Shown: positions 19,827 through 28,974 of the stretch, one piece after another
Position numbering within the stretch: the stretch's first letter is position 1
Layout of the letters: the number at the start of each line of letters is the position of its first letter
From: Pseudomonadota bacterium
Lineage (GTDB): Bacteria; Pseudomonadota; Gammaproteobacteria; Steroidobacterales; Steroidobacteraceae
Length of the DNA: 64,000 bases
NCBI GenBank assembly: GCA_016713725.1
Contig: JADJOO010000010.1
Span: 122,839 to 186,838, forward strand
Direction: 5' to 3'
Made by a program: the position numbers and the translations under genes
Notes under the pieces: generated by a model
The model's input: the letters and a program-made list of their open reading frames with translations, nothing else
Database searches by the model: none
Told to the model about the DNA's origin: nothing

Positions 19827-21071
19827 ATGGCACCCCTGCGCCACTGGCTTGTCCTCGGCTCGCTCGTCGCCGGTATCACGCTCGGCGCGTGGATCGATCA
19901 AGCGGGCTGCGAGACCGTGCACGAAATCGCGGGCGCGCTGGAATCGATCGGCACGCTCTGGCTCAACGCGCTGCGCATGACGGTCGGGCCGCTGGTATTC
20001 GCAATGCTGGTCTCGGCGGTGGCCAGTGTCTCGGACGCGATGGCAACCGGGCGGCTGGCAACCCGCGCGATCGGCTGGTTTGCCGGCCTCCTGCTGCTGG
20101 CTGGCGTGCTGGCCGCGCTGCTGACCCAGGGGCTGCTGGCGTTGTGGCCGGTGGATCGCGGCACGGCGGATGCGTTCCTGGCCGGAGTCGGCAGCAGTTC
20201 CGCACAGGCGGCGCCGTCGATCAGCTGGTCGCAGTGGGCGCAGCAGTTGCTGCCGCCGAACATCATCGCCGCCGCCGCGGACAACGCCATCCTTGCCCTG
20301 GTCGTGTTCGCAATCCTGTTCGGGTTCGCTGCGACGAAATTGCCGCAGGCCCAGCGGCTCGTGCTGACGGGCTTCTTCACCGCCATGGCCGAAGCGATGG
20401 TCGTGATCGTGCACTGGGTGCTGGTGCTGGCGCCGATCGGCGTGTTCGCGCTCGCGCTTGGAGTCGGCCGGCAGGCCGGTGTCGGCGCCGCAGGCCTGCT
20501 CCTGCAATACGCGGTCACTGTCGCGCTGGTCATTGCGATCGCGATTCTCGCGATCTACGTCGTCGTCGGCCTGCACGGCCGCGTGGGCGTGCGGCGGTTC
20601 ACCGTGGCGGTCGCGCCGGTGCAGGTGGTGGCCGCCAGTACCCAGAGCTCGCTCGCAACGTTACCTGCGATGATCGAATGCGCGCGCACGCGTCTCGAGG
20701 TGACGCCGCGGGTCGCGCACCTGGTGCTGCCCCTGGCGGTGGCGGTGTTCCGCTACACGAGTCCGCTAGGCAACCTGGGGGTGTGCTTCTTCGTCGCTGC
20801 GATGTACGGTATCGAGCCCACGCTGTTGCAGATGGCGGGCGCGATCCTCGTCGCGATCGCTGTCAGCATCGGCTCGGTCGGCCTGCCGGGCCAGGTGTCG
20901 TTCATCGCCAGCGTTGCACCGATCTGTGCCGCGCTCGGCCTGCCGATCGAAGTGCTCGGCATCCTGGTCGCGGTCGAGATCATCCCGGACATCTTCCGCA
21001 CGATCGGCAACGTCACGGCCGATGTTGCCGTCACGGTGCTGGTCGATGAAACCGGACCAACGCACGGCTGA
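19827..21071 (+). CDS. dicarboxylate/amino acid:cation symporter (DAACS family)
   Basis: A 414-residue membrane protein related to DctA/GltP. About eight membrane segments and the two re-entrant loops are suggested; family motifs include the serine-rich ASTQSSLATLP (about 270-280) and the substrate/cation segment FRYTSPLGNLGV, followed by SIGSVGLPG in hairpin 2. The consensus NPTGD-like binding segment is diverged, so the substrate may differ from C4-dicarboxylates or glutamate. It follows the hydrolase-fold gene by 4 bp. A patch of hairpin repeats begins just after its stop. Confidence 0.85.
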   Translation: MAPLRHWLVLGSLVAGITLGAWIDQAGCETVHEIAGALESIGTLWLNALRMTVGPLVFAMLVSAVASVSDAMATGRLATRAIGWFAGLLLLAGVLAALLTQGLLALWPVDRGTADAFLAGVGSSSAQAAPSISWSQWAQQLLPPNIIAAAADNAILALVVFAILFGFAATKLPQAQRLVLTGFFTAMAEAMVVIVHWVLVLAPIGVFALALGVGRQAGVGAAGLLLQYAVTVALVIAIAILAIYVVVGLHGRVGVRRFTVAVAPVQVVAASTQSSLATLPAMIECARTRLEVTPRVAHLVLPLAVAVFRYTSPLGNLGVCFFVAAMYGIEPTLLQMAGAILVAIAVSIGSVGLPGQVSFIASVAPICAALGLPIEVLGILVAVEIIPDIFRTIGNVTADVAVTVLVDETGPTHG

Positions 21072-21078
21072 AGCCGTC

Positions 21079-21337
21079 CTTTCGCCAGTTGGAAGGGCAG
21101 ATACGCGCGCGTCAGGACAATGCCGGGTCGAGCGACTGACATCACCGTCCGGCTGTATTTATTCCGAGTGCACGAGAGGCTGAGGCGCTGCTGCAACTGC
21201 AGCGGTTGATCCGGGACCTTCCCCCGAGCGCGTGTCTGCCTTTCCAAGCTCGGGGGAAGGTCCCGGATCGACCGCCTGCAGCCAGCGCGTATCTGGCTTT
21301 CCGGGCGCGGCAGGACAATGCCGGGTCGAGCGCCTAC
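21079..21337. repeat. hairpin repeat patch 4, second copy of the 9.1-kb element
   Basis: The hairpin at 21202-21275 is identical in arms and loop to the one at 9137-9210, and the lead-in from 21139 resembles that from 9081. It is flanked by two units with another shared arm, CAGGACAATGCCGGGTCGAG, at 21112-21131 and 21310-21329, each joined to a variant core (GGAAGGGCAGATACGCG and its reverse-oriented counterpart). The patch fills the space between convergent genes. Confidence 0.87.
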
Positions 21338-21965
21338 GACCTGAGCGCCTCCAGGTACTTCACGACCTCGGCCGTGGTCGTCACGTCGGCATAACGGCGA
21401 CCGACGTCGGCCAGGTTCGCCTTGTGCGGCCCCTCCTCCGCATCCCCGCAGCATTCGTCCGGCACGAGTACGCGGAAACCGTATGAGAACGCATCGACGA
21501 TCGTGGCCCGCACACAGCCGCTGGTGGTGCATCCCGTGACGATCACCGTGTCGACCCGCTGCTTGACCCGGAACGTGATCAGCGGCGTCTGGAAAACATC
21601 GATGGCGCGTTCTTGCAGTACGTGAAGTTGCGCGGGTCGTGGATCTTTGGATCCATCCCGGTGCAGGGATCACCGTAGAAGAACTCGTCACGGACGGGTT
21701 TGACCTTCCAGAACGGCATGTCGGCAAGGCTGCCGTAGGCGGTGTAGCAGGCCGCGACAGGCACGTTCTTTTCCCGCGCAACGCGGAGCAGGCCGGCCGT
21801 GCGATCACGTGCCGCGTGGATCAACGGCAAGCCACCCAGTGGCCAGCGTGGATCGGTAAAGGCCAGCTGGAAGTCGACGACGAGCACGGCCGGACGGAGC
21901 CCGGCAGTGAAGCTCGGCGAGCTGTAGCCGACCGTGGTGTACGTGTCGGCTGCAACGCCAGCCAT
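21334..21965 (-). CDS. isochorismatase-family hydrolase, one frameshift
   Basis: Cysteine hydrolase of the isochorismatase/N-carbamoylsarcosine amidase superfamily. The catalytic Asp is in AVLVVDFQLAF, the Lys in CKNAPSMF and the Cys in TTSGCVRAT. The frame is broken at an AAAA run (21593-21596): one more base makes MFFQTPLITFRVKQRVDTVI continuous with the C-terminal half, giving about 210 residues. The ATG at 21965 lies one base after the hyuB stop, so the gene is the last member of the lyase–hyuA–hyuB operon. Likely substrate is an N-carbamoyl or amide product of HyuAB (inference). Confidence 0.87.
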
Positions 21966-21966
21966 T

Positions 21967-23877
21967 TCAGGCCGCCTTCGTCTTCTTCCTGCCCGCCCCG
22001 GCCGACTTGAGCACGCGCTCGGAGAACCGGGGTTGCTGTGGGGCATCGTGGCCGGTCTCGGCCTTGCAGCGCTCCTTGAGCGACTCGATCGACGTGAATC
22101 CGCGGTCGAACAACGGTACCGGCCCGCGCTCGGCCGCGAGCTTCGCACGGAGCTTGCTGGTTGCCGCCACGTCCGCAGTCAGGTCGGTATTGATGACGAC
22201 GCCATAGTTGCGAGCCCCCTGCGGCGTGACCAGACCGGCCTGCACGTCGAACACCACTTTGTCGATTTCGCGCTCGAACGGATCGCCGCAACCGCCGCCG
22301 CCCCACGTATCGGAGAGCAGCAGGTCGCCTTCATTGACCTTCACGCGGTCGATCTTCGACGGCAGCAGCTCTTCGGTACCATCCGCCCGCACCAGTGCCT
22401 TCTTGCTGCGAGCACCCGGCAGGCCGCCGTTGACGCCCCATGGGTAGGTCAGCCAGCGATCGTCGTGGATGGAGATCTCGCCCTGCTCGAGAAAGCGGTA
22501 ACCGATGCGCAGGCCGTTGCCGCCCCGGTTCCTGCCCGCGCCGCCGGTGTCAGGGATCGTCTCGTAGATGTCGATGCGCAGCGGAAAGTAGCTCTCGAGG
22601 AACTCGTTCGGCACGTTGGTAAACGATGGCCACAGCGAGTGACCGTCCGGCCCGTCGCCGAAGGGCTTGCCCGGGATGCCGCCAAAGGTGATCTGGTACA
22701 GCTGGTACCACTCGCCCGTCGACTTGTAACCCGAGTACATGAAGTGCGGGCTGTCCGAAAAGCCCGCAGCGCACATGAAGGCCGGATTGCCCTGGCCGAG
22801 CAGCCCGCCGAGGATGTCGAAAATCCGGCCGAGCGCGTGCGTGCGGCACGACAGCGCAGCGGGCTTCAAAGGCTTGAGCAAGGTGCCCGGCGGAATGCGA
22901 ACTTCCATCAGGTCGTAAAAGCCGTCGTTGAACAGGATCTGCGGGTCGAACACCATGATCATGTAGACGCCCGCGAACATCTTGAACATCTCCTCGTTCA
23001 ACAGGAAGTTGATCGACGAGATCGACTGCGGGTCGGTGCCCGTGAAGTCGAAAATGCACTTGTCCCCTTCGCGCCACATCGTGCACGCGATCTTGTACGG
23101 TCCCATGTTGAGGCCGTCGTCGCAGATGTAGTCCTCGAAGTACTGCTTCCTTTCCGGCACTGTCTGGCGGATGAGCTGGCGCATCGCGCGCTTGTTGCGC
23201 TCGAGCATCGCGTCCATCGCCGAATAGAACACGTCGTCGCCGAAGCGCTCGGCAATCTCGACGCAGCGGATGGCAGCCGTGCGCAACGCCGCCACGATCG
23301 CGTTGAAATCCGAGAAGTTCCACGTCGGCAGGCGGCAGTTGTGCAGGATCACCTTCAGCAGTTCGTCCTGCAGCTGGCCGCCCCTGATGATCTTGATCGG
23401 CGGAACGGACACGCCCTCCTCGTAGATCGTGCGCGCATCGGTGGGCAGCGAGCCCGGTACCTTGCCGCCGACATCCGTCATGTGCCCGAACATCGCCGAC
23501 CAGGCGATGACGCGGCCGTCCTTGAACACGGGCATCAGCATGAGCCAGTCGTTCTGGTGGCTGATCGCGCCGTTGACCGAGTACGGGTCGTTGGTCAGGA
23601 AGACGTCGCCTTCCTCGACCGTGCCGTCGTACCCCTGCATGAAGCCCCAGATGAACGAGCCGAACTGGCCGACGACCATCTTGCCGTCGAGGTTCGCGAT
23701 CATCGGGAATTCGTCGTGCTGCTCGCGGATGCCGGGCGACATGGCCGTGCGGAAGAGCACGGTGTCCATTTCGTAGCGGGCATTGCGCAGGGCGCTTTCG
23801 ATGATGTCGATGGTGACGGAATCGACCTTCACCTTTTTCATCGGCTTCTTGTTGCGCTGGATGATCGTGGCGGGCAT
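21967..23877 (-). CDS. hyuB: hydantoinase B/oxoprolinase-family subunit
   Basis: Large subunit partner of HyuA in ATP-dependent hydrolysis of cyclic amides (N-methylhydantoinase, oxoprolinase, related carboxylases). The 636-residue product shows the family blocks DEFPMIANLDGKMV, EEGDVFLTNDPY, FDFTGTDPQS, and the glycine-rich GGAGRNRGGNGLRIGYR. A GGAG site precedes the ATG. Its C-terminus is lysine-rich. Start and stop are tightly spaced to hyuA (36 bp) and the isochorismatase gene (1 bp). Which ring is opened cannot be read from sequence. Confidence 0.93.
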   Translation of the reverse strand: MPATIIQRNKKPMKKVKVDSVTIDIIESALRNARYEMDTVLFRTAMSPGIREQHDEFPMIANLDGKMVVGQFGSFIWGFMQGYDGTVEEGDVFLTNDPYSVNGAISHQNDWLMLMPVFKDGRVIAWSAMFGHMTDVGGKVPGSLPTDARTIYEEGVSVPPIKIIRGGQLQDELLKVILHNCRLPTWNFSDFNAIVAALRTAAIRCVEIAERFGDDVFYSAMDAMLERNKRAMRQLIRQTVPERKQYFEDYICDDGLNMGPYKIACTMWREGDKCIFDFTGTDPQSISSINFLLNEEMFKMFAGVYMIMVFDPQILFNDGFYDLMEVRIPPGTLLKPLKPAALSCRTHALGRIFDILGGLLGQGNPAFMCAAGFSDSPHFMYSGYKSTGEWYQLYQITFGGIPGKPFGDGPDGHSLWPSFTNVPNEFLESYFPLRIDIYETIPDTGGAGRNRGGNGLRIGYRFLEQGEISIHDDRWLTYPWGVNGGLPGARSKKALVRADGTEELLPSKIDRVKVNEGDLLLSDTWGGGGCGDPFEREIDKVVFDVQAGLVTPQGARNYGVVINTDLTADVAATSKLRAKLAAERGPVPLFDRGFTSIESLKERCKAETGHDAPQQPRFSERVLKSAGAGRKKTKAA

Positions 23878-23913
23878 GTGCGTATCTCCGGAATCGTTGC
23901 GGCGGGCGGGCTG

Positions 23914-26025
23914 TTACCGAGTCCTGCGAACGGCTTTCTTCGCCGTGACCGCTTTCTTTTTCGGCGCCCGGTAACCGTCGGGGTAGATCAGGATATTGCC
24001 GTAGGCATCCACCTTGCCGTGGTGCTGCGGCAGGATCACCGAGGTCGGGTCCATTTCCATCACGATCGCCGGGCCGGCAACCCGGTTGCCGGACTTGAGC
24101 ATTGCGCGGTCATAGACCGTCGCAACGCAGTCCTTGCCGTCCATGTACGACTTCTGCTTGCCGACCGCGGCCGCGGCCGCGCTCGCACTGCCCTTCGCGA
24201 TGACTTGACGCTTGATGCTGATGCCCTTGCCCTGCACCACCGCGCGCAACGCGACGAATTCGTGCTCGAGCGGCAGCGCGAAGGTGAACAGCCGGGTGTG
24301 CTCCGCGTCGAATGGACCGGAGATCGCTGCCAGCCCTTCCCGCTCGAGACGTTTCAGGTCCACGTCGACCGTCAGCCGCAACCCCTGGCCGTGATAGCGC
24401 ACGTCTACCTGGTAGCCGAACTCCATCTCGGCTGCGGCGACCTTCTCGGCCGCAAGACCCTTGGCTGCGTCGACGGCCAGCGCCTTGAGCTGCTTCGCGA
24501 TGTCCGCCGCACCCGTTTCCGAGAACTTGCGGATAAAGGTGCGCGAGGATTCGTCGCGCACCGCCGTCGTGGCGTCACCGAGTGCGCACAGCACGCCCGG
24601 GCCCGGCGGGATGATCGACGGCCACGAACCGAGCAGGCGCGACAGCGCGTTGGCGTGCAACGGACCGGCGCCGCCGAACGCGATCAGCGCGTAATCGCGC
24701 GGATCGTGGCCCTGCTCGACCGACACGAGGCGCAGCGCACCGACCATGTTCTCGTTGACGATGTCATAGATGCCGAGTGCGGCATCCCTGGACGTCTTGC
24801 CGAGCGACCTGGCAATCTTTTCGACTGACTTCTGTGCCAGTCCGCGGTCGAGAGCCATGTCGCCGCCCAGGCGCTGCTGTTCCGGAAGGTAACCGAGCAC
24901 GACATTTGCGTCGGTCACAGTCGGCTCGACACCTCCCTTGCCGTACGCGGCCGGACCCGGATCGGCACCGGCCGATTGCGGGCCGACGCGAAGTGCGCCG
25001 GTGAGTTCGGGAACGTGAGCGATCGAACCGCCCCCCGCTCCGACCGTGCGGATATCCACCGACGAGGCGCGCACCGTGACGTCGCCCACCGTCGTTTCAC
25101 GCCGCAGCCGCGGCTGGCCGTTCATGATCAATGCGACGTCCGTCGAGGTGCCGCCGACGTCTACCGTGAGCAGGTTTGGAAACCCCGCCTGCACCGCCAC
25201 CCAGAGCGCTCCCGTGACGCCACCGGCCGGGCCAGACATCAACAGGTTGACCGGGAAATCCTCGGCGCTCCTGGCCGAGGCGAGGCCGCCGTCGGAACGC
25301 AGGATGTGCAGCTTGACGCCCTTGGCCTTGGCGGCGAGCTTCGACTGGAGGTTCTTGACGTACTTCTGCACGCGCGGACGCACGTACGAGTTGGCGACTG
25401 TGGTGACGGTGCGCTCGTACTCCTGCATCTCGGGCACGACTTCCGACGACAGCGACACCGGGATGCCAGGCAGGACTTCCTGCGCGATCTCCTTGATGCG
25501 GCGCTCATGCTTGTCATTGGCGAACGAGTTGATCAGCGAGACGGTGAGCGCTTCGATGTCCTTTGCGCCGAGGGCGCGCAATTCGTCGCGCAGCTTCGCT
25601 TCATTCAGCGCCGTGACCACGTCACCCTTGGAGCCGACTCGCTCGTCCGCCTCGATCGTCAGCGCGAGCGGCGCCATCGGCAGCGACTTGTTGTAGATGA
25701 CCCAGCCGCCGAGACCGCCCGGCACGAAGCTGCGTGCGATCTGCAGCACCTGTCGATAGCCCTTCGTGGTGACGAGGCCCACGCGCGCACCGGTGCCCGT
25801 GAGCACGGTGTTGGTCGCGACCGTGGTGCCGTGCATGACGTGGTCGATTTCCTCGGCGGAGATCGCCGCGAGCCCGCATACGCGCTCGATGCCGCGCAGC
25901 ACGCCCTCCGACTGGTCGCGTGGCGTGGAGGACACCTTGGCCTTCCACGTCTGCCCCGTCCTCTCGTTCACAAGCAGCAGGTCGGTGAAAGTCCCGCCCA
26001 CGTCGACGCCGAGTCGGTAAGTCAT
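23914..26025 (-). CDS. hyuA: hydantoinase A/oxoprolinase-family ATPase subunit
   Basis: Acts with HyuB and carries the actin-like ATPase fold. The ATG at 26025 (MTYRLGVDVGGTFTDLLL) has AGGTGA at ideal spacing; a longer frame to 26139 overlaps the upstream lyase gene and is rejected. Phosphate-binding motifs are seen at the N-terminus (GVDVGGTFTD), HGTTVATNTVL, and in the middle (TVDVGGTSTDVALI), plus GAGGGSIAHV. At 703 residues it is a full-length family member. The basic tail (KKKAVTAKKAVRR) is unusual and resembles that of HyuB here. Confidence 0.94.
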   Translation of the reverse strand: MTYRLGVDVGGTFTDLLLVNERTGQTWKAKVSSTPRDQSEGVLRGIERVCGLAAISAEEIDHVMHGTTVATNTVLTGTGARVGLVTTKGYRQVLQIARSFVPGGLGGWVIYNKSLPMAPLALTIEADERVGSKGDVVTALNEAKLRDELRALGAKDIEALTVSLINSFANDKHERRIKEIAQEVLPGIPVSLSSEVVPEMQEYERTVTTVANSYVRPRVQKYVKNLQSKLAAKAKGVKLHILRSDGGLASARSAEDFPVNLLMSGPAGGVTGALWVAVQAGFPNLLTVDVGGTSTDVALIMNGQPRLRRETTVGDVTVRASSVDIRTVGAGGGSIAHVPELTGALRVGPQSAGADPGPAAYGKGGVEPTVTDANVVLGYLPEQQRLGGDMALDRGLAQKSVEKIARSLGKTSRDAALGIYDIVNENMVGALRLVSVEQGHDPRDYALIAFGGAGPLHANALSRLLGSWPSIIPPGPGVLCALGDATTAVRDESSRTFIRKFSETGAADIAKQLKALAVDAAKGLAAEKVAAAEMEFGYQVDVRYHGQGLRLTVDVDLKRLEREGLAAISGPFDAEHTRLFTFALPLEHEFVALRAVVQGKGISIKRQVIAKGSASAAAAAVGKQKSYMDGKDCVATVYDRAMLKSGNRVAGPAIVMEMDPTSVILPQHHGKVDAYGNILIYPDGYRAPKKKAVTAKKAVRRTR

Positions 26026-26051
26026 GCAGTCACCTGTTGTGTACGTGGTCG

Positions 26052-26969
26052 TCAGGCCGTCGCGGTCGCTGGCCTTGGAAATCCACCCGCCTTCACCAGC
26101 ATGCCGGGCACGCTGCGCCCGAGCTGCTCCTGCAGCCACTTGCCGGTTTCAATGGCGGCGTCGAGCGAGACGCCCGTCTGGTAACCGGCGCGATGCAGTT
26201 GATAAAGCAGGTCTTCGGTGGCGATGTTGCCCGTGGCCGCCGGTGCGAAGGGACAGCCGCCAATGCCGCCGAGGCTGGCATCGAGCGTGCGCACGCCGGC
26301 CTGCAGCGCGGCGAACGCGTTGGCAAAGCCTGAATTGCGGGTGTTGTGGAAGTGGCAACGCAGCGGAATGCCTGGCACGGCTTCGCGCACTCGCGAAACG
26401 ATCTCCGTAACCTGCGTGGGGACGCCCACACCGATGGTATCGGCCAGCGCGATCTCGAACGGCCGTGCTTCGGCGACGCGCCTGGCGACTTCGACGACTC
26501 GTTCCACCGCGATTTCACCTTCGAACGGACAACCGCACACCGCCGAGACCGTCACCTGGGTCCGGACGCCCGCCTGCTCCGCCAAACGCGCGATCTCGAG
26601 CCAGGCTGCGATGGATTCATCCGTCGACACGCCCTGGTTGCGTCGATTGAACGTGTCGCTCGCGACCACCGCCATGCCGATTTCGTTGCATCCCGCCGCT
26701 ACCGCCCGCTCGAATCCCTTGCGGTTGAGCACCAGGCCGATGAAGCGCACCCCCGGGGGCGGTGCGCCGAGTGCCTGCAGCACTGCTTCGGCGTCGGCCA
26801 TCTGCGGCACCTTCTGCGGATGGACGAAGCTCGCAACTTCGACACGCCGCAACCCTGCGGCGAGCGCGCGCCGAATGAACTCGACCTTGGCCGCGGTCGG
26901 GAACACGCCAGGCTCGCTCTGCAACCCATCGCGGGGACCGACTTCGACGATCTCGACGTGCGTGCTCAT
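26052..26969 (-). CDS. hydroxymethylglutaryl-CoA lyase-like aldolase
   Basis: TIM-barrel lyase of the HMGL family that splits 3-hydroxy-3-methylglutaryl-CoA or a related 3-hydroxyacyl-CoA into acetyl-CoA and a keto acid. The 305-residue product has VEVGPRDGLQ at the N-terminus, EVASFVHPQKVPQMADA, the metal-ligand segment CHFHNTR, and the catalytic-Cys signature GGCPFAPAATGNI. It is the first gene of the operon leading to hyuA (26 bp downstream). With the divergent CaiB-type CoA-transferase it implies that the pathway passes through a CoA-activated, possibly methyl-branched or dicarboxylic hydroxy acid (inference). Confidence 0.92.
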   Translation of the reverse strand: MSTHVEIVEVGPRDGLQSEPGVFPTAAKVEFIRRALAAGLRRVEVASFVHPQKVPQMADAEAVLQALGAPPPGVRFIGLVLNRKGFERAVAAGCNEIGMAVVASDTFNRRNQGVSTDESIAAWLEIARLAEQAGVRTQVTVSAVCGCPFEGEIAVERVVEVARRVAEARPFEIALADTIGVGVPTQVTEIVSRVREAVPGIPLRCHFHNTRNSGFANAFAALQAGVRTLDASLGGIGGCPFAPAATGNIATEDLLYQLHRAGYQTGVSLDAAIETGKWLQEQLGRSVPGMLVKAGGFPRPATATA

Positions 26970-26993
26970 GGGGGCATCCGGTCGCGGCTGAAA

Positions 26994-27025
26994 CCTATCT
27001 AATGTATATTAATATAACATTTGAG
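26994..27025. promoter_or_regulatory. AT-rich palindrome between divergent catabolic operons
   Basis: In otherwise GC-rich DNA, 27001-27021 contains a core ATATTAATAT that is perfectly self-complementary, flanked by ATGT on the left and ACAT on the right. It lies midway between the lyase start (26969) and the divergent CoA-transferase start (27093). It could hold the -10 elements of both promoters and an operator for a dimeric regulator. No regulator gene is encoded in the cluster. Confidence 0.6.
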
Positions 27026-27054
27026 CCGGGCGTGCACGGCCAAGGTTAGGAACC

Positions 27055-27096
27055 ATGCTCATCGAATACAAGGTGATCCCCAAGGTGACCTCGTGA
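27055..27096 (+). CDS. possible 13-codon leader ORF before the CoA-transferase gene
   Basis: ATG at 27055 preceded by AGGTTAGG opens a frame of 13 codons (MLIEYKVIPKVTS) whose TGA overlaps the GTG start of the next gene as GTGA. The overlap geometry is what translational coupling would use. No known peptide is recognised, and the ORF could be chance. Confidence 0.3.
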   Translation: MLIEYKVIPKVTS

Positions 27097-28294
27097 CCCG
27101 ACCAGCCCCGGGCCCGCTCGCCGGGCTGCGCGTGATCGAACTCGGCACCCTGCTCGCTGGCCCTTCTGCGGCCAGCTGCTCGGCGACTTCGGCGCCGAAG
27201 TGATCAAGGTCGAACCGCCCGGCCAGGGCGACCCGATGCGGGTCTGGGGCCGCGAGAAGGCGCACGGCAAGTCGCTGTGGTGGCCCGTCGTGGCCCGCAA
27301 CAAGAAGGCGATCACGCTCGACCTGCGCTTGTCCGAAGGCCAGGAAATCCTGAAGTCGCTGGTGGCGGAATCGGATTTCCTGCTCGAGAACTTCCGCCCC
27401 GGCACCATGGAGAAATGGGGCCTCGGCTGGCCTGAGCTCTCGGCCATCAACCCGAAGCTGATACTGATCCGCGTCTCCGGCTTCGGCCAGACCGGGCCGT
27501 ATTCGCGACAGGCCGGTTTCAGGGCCATCGGCGAGGCGATGGGCGGCCTCCGCTACGTGGTCGGTGACCCCATCACCCCCCCTTCCCGCATGGGTATCTC
27601 GATCGGCGACTCCCTCGCAGCGACTTTTGCCTGCATCGGTGCGCTGACGGCGCTGCACCACCGGCACATGACGGGCCGCGGCCAGGTCATCGATTCGGCG
27701 ATCTACGAAGCCGTGCTCAACATGATGGAGTCGCTGGTCACCGAATACGACAAGACCGGCTTCATCCGCGAGCGCACCGGCGCAATCCTGCCGAACGTTG
27801 CGCCGTCCAACGTCTACAAGACACAGGACGGCCTGGTCCTGATCGCCGCCAACCAGGACACGGTGTTTGCGCGCCTTGCCGCGGCCATGGGACAGCCGGG
27901 TCTCGCGACCGATCCGCTGTATGCCACGCACAGCTCGCGCGGCGAGAACCAGAAGGAACTCGACGCGTTGGTCGAGCGCTGGACCCGAACTCTTACCACA
28001 CGGGGCGTCCTCGACCTCATGGACCGGCACGGCGTGCCGGCCGGACTGATTTACCGGGCGCCGGAGATGCTTGACGACCCGCACTTCAAGGCGCGCGACG
28101 CCATCGTCACCGTGCCGCACCCGGACTTCGGCGACCTGCGCATGCAGAACGTCGCGCCGAAACTGTCGGAGACGCCGGGCGGCGTTCGCTCCCCCAGTCC
28201 CGCCCTCGGGCAGCATAATGACGAGGTGTTCCTGCAGCTGCTCGGCCTGGCCGCCGAACGCTATGCAGACCTCAAATCCCGCAAGGTAATCTGA
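27093..28294 (+). CDS. CaiB/BaiF-family (class III) CoA-transferase, one frameshift
   Basis: Transfers CoA between acyl-CoA and a carboxylic acid through an aspartyl-CoA thioester. I place the start at the GTG at 27093, with AAGGTGA just upstream, because the product then begins with the family opening LAGLRVIELGTLLAGP. The frame breaks at the TT in 27164-27165: one more T gives PFCGQLLGDFGAEVIKVEPP and joins the remaining 365 residues. Other motifs include ITLDLR, FLLENFRPGTMEKWGLG and SGFGQTGPYS; the nucleophilic Asp should be in MGISIGDSLAATF. Corrected length is about 400. It forms an operon with the following isochorismatase gene. Confidence 0.9.
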
Positions 28295-28300
28295 CACCGG

Positions 28301-28954
28301 ATGGCGAGCCTCGAGGACAACTACGCCGGTGGCGGCTTCGGCCACGCACTGCAGCCTGGCCGCCGGCCCGCGCTGATCGTCGTCGACTTCGTCATGGCTT
28401 ATCTCAAACCCGGCTCACCGCTCTATGCGGGTGTCGAGGCTCCCCGCGACGCCTGTGTCGTGTTGCTGGGAGCTGCGCGCGATGCAGGCATCCCCGTTTT
28501 GCACACCAACGTACGTTTCCAGGCCGGAGGCCGCGACGGTGGCGTCTTCTTCCGCAAGCTCCCGGCCCTCGGCTGTTTTGCCGACGGTGCCGATCCTGAG
28601 CTGGCGCGGTTCGATCCGGCCCTCGAACCGGCGGCCGGCGAAACCGTGATCACCAAGCGGTACGCCAGCGCCTTTTTCGGTACCACACTGTCGTCCACGC
28701 TCACGGCCCTGGGCGTCGACACCCTGCTCATCGCAGGGGTTACGACGAGCGGTTGTATCCGTGCCACCGCGCTCGACGCCTGCCAGCACGGCTTCGTTCC
28801 CTTGGTGGTGCGCGATGCGGTCGGCGACCGGCACCCGGCGCCCCACGAGGCCAACTTGTTCGACCTGCAGGCCAAGTACGCCGAAGTCGTGAGCCTGGAG
28901 ACGGCTGGACGCTACCTGTCCGGACTGTCGGCGTTACAATGCGCGGCATCCTGA
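28301..28954 (+). CDS. isochorismatase-family hydrolase
   Basis: A 217-residue intact cysteine hydrolase. The triad is visible as D29 (ALIVVDF), K119 (VITKRYASAF) and C152 (GVTTSGCIRAT), with the cis-peptide region before Cys as in N-carbamoylsarcosine amidase and related amidases. It follows the CoA-transferase by 6 bp. It is a paralogue of the hydrolase at 21334-21965 on the other arm of the cluster, so the pathway probably has two amide or carbamoyl hydrolysis steps, or two substrates (inference). Confidence 0.92.
   Translation: MASLEDNYAGGGFGHALQPGRRPALIVVDFVMAYLKPGSPLYAGVEAPRDACVVLLGAARDAGIPVLHTNVRFQAGGRDGGVFFRKLPALGCFADGADPELARFDPALEPAAGETVITKRYASAFFGTTLSSTLTALGVDTLLIAGVTTSGCIRATALDACQHGFVPLVVRDAVGDRHPAPHEANLFDLQAKYAEVVSLETAGRYLSGLSALQCAAS
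28935..28940 (+). promoter_or_regulatory. -10 element for the tetratricopeptide gene
   Basis: TACAAT (five of six consensus bases) 35 bp before the ATG of the next gene and inside the 3' end of the isochorismatase gene. No convincing -35 is visible. Confidence 0.4.
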
Positions 28955-28974
28955 CCCACAGCCCCGAGAGGCCG

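Noticed and set aside
21934..24828. 964-codon open frame opposite hyuA/hyuB
   Set aside because: Antisense to two unmistakable genes and with no recognisable domains; an artefact of codon bias at the third position.
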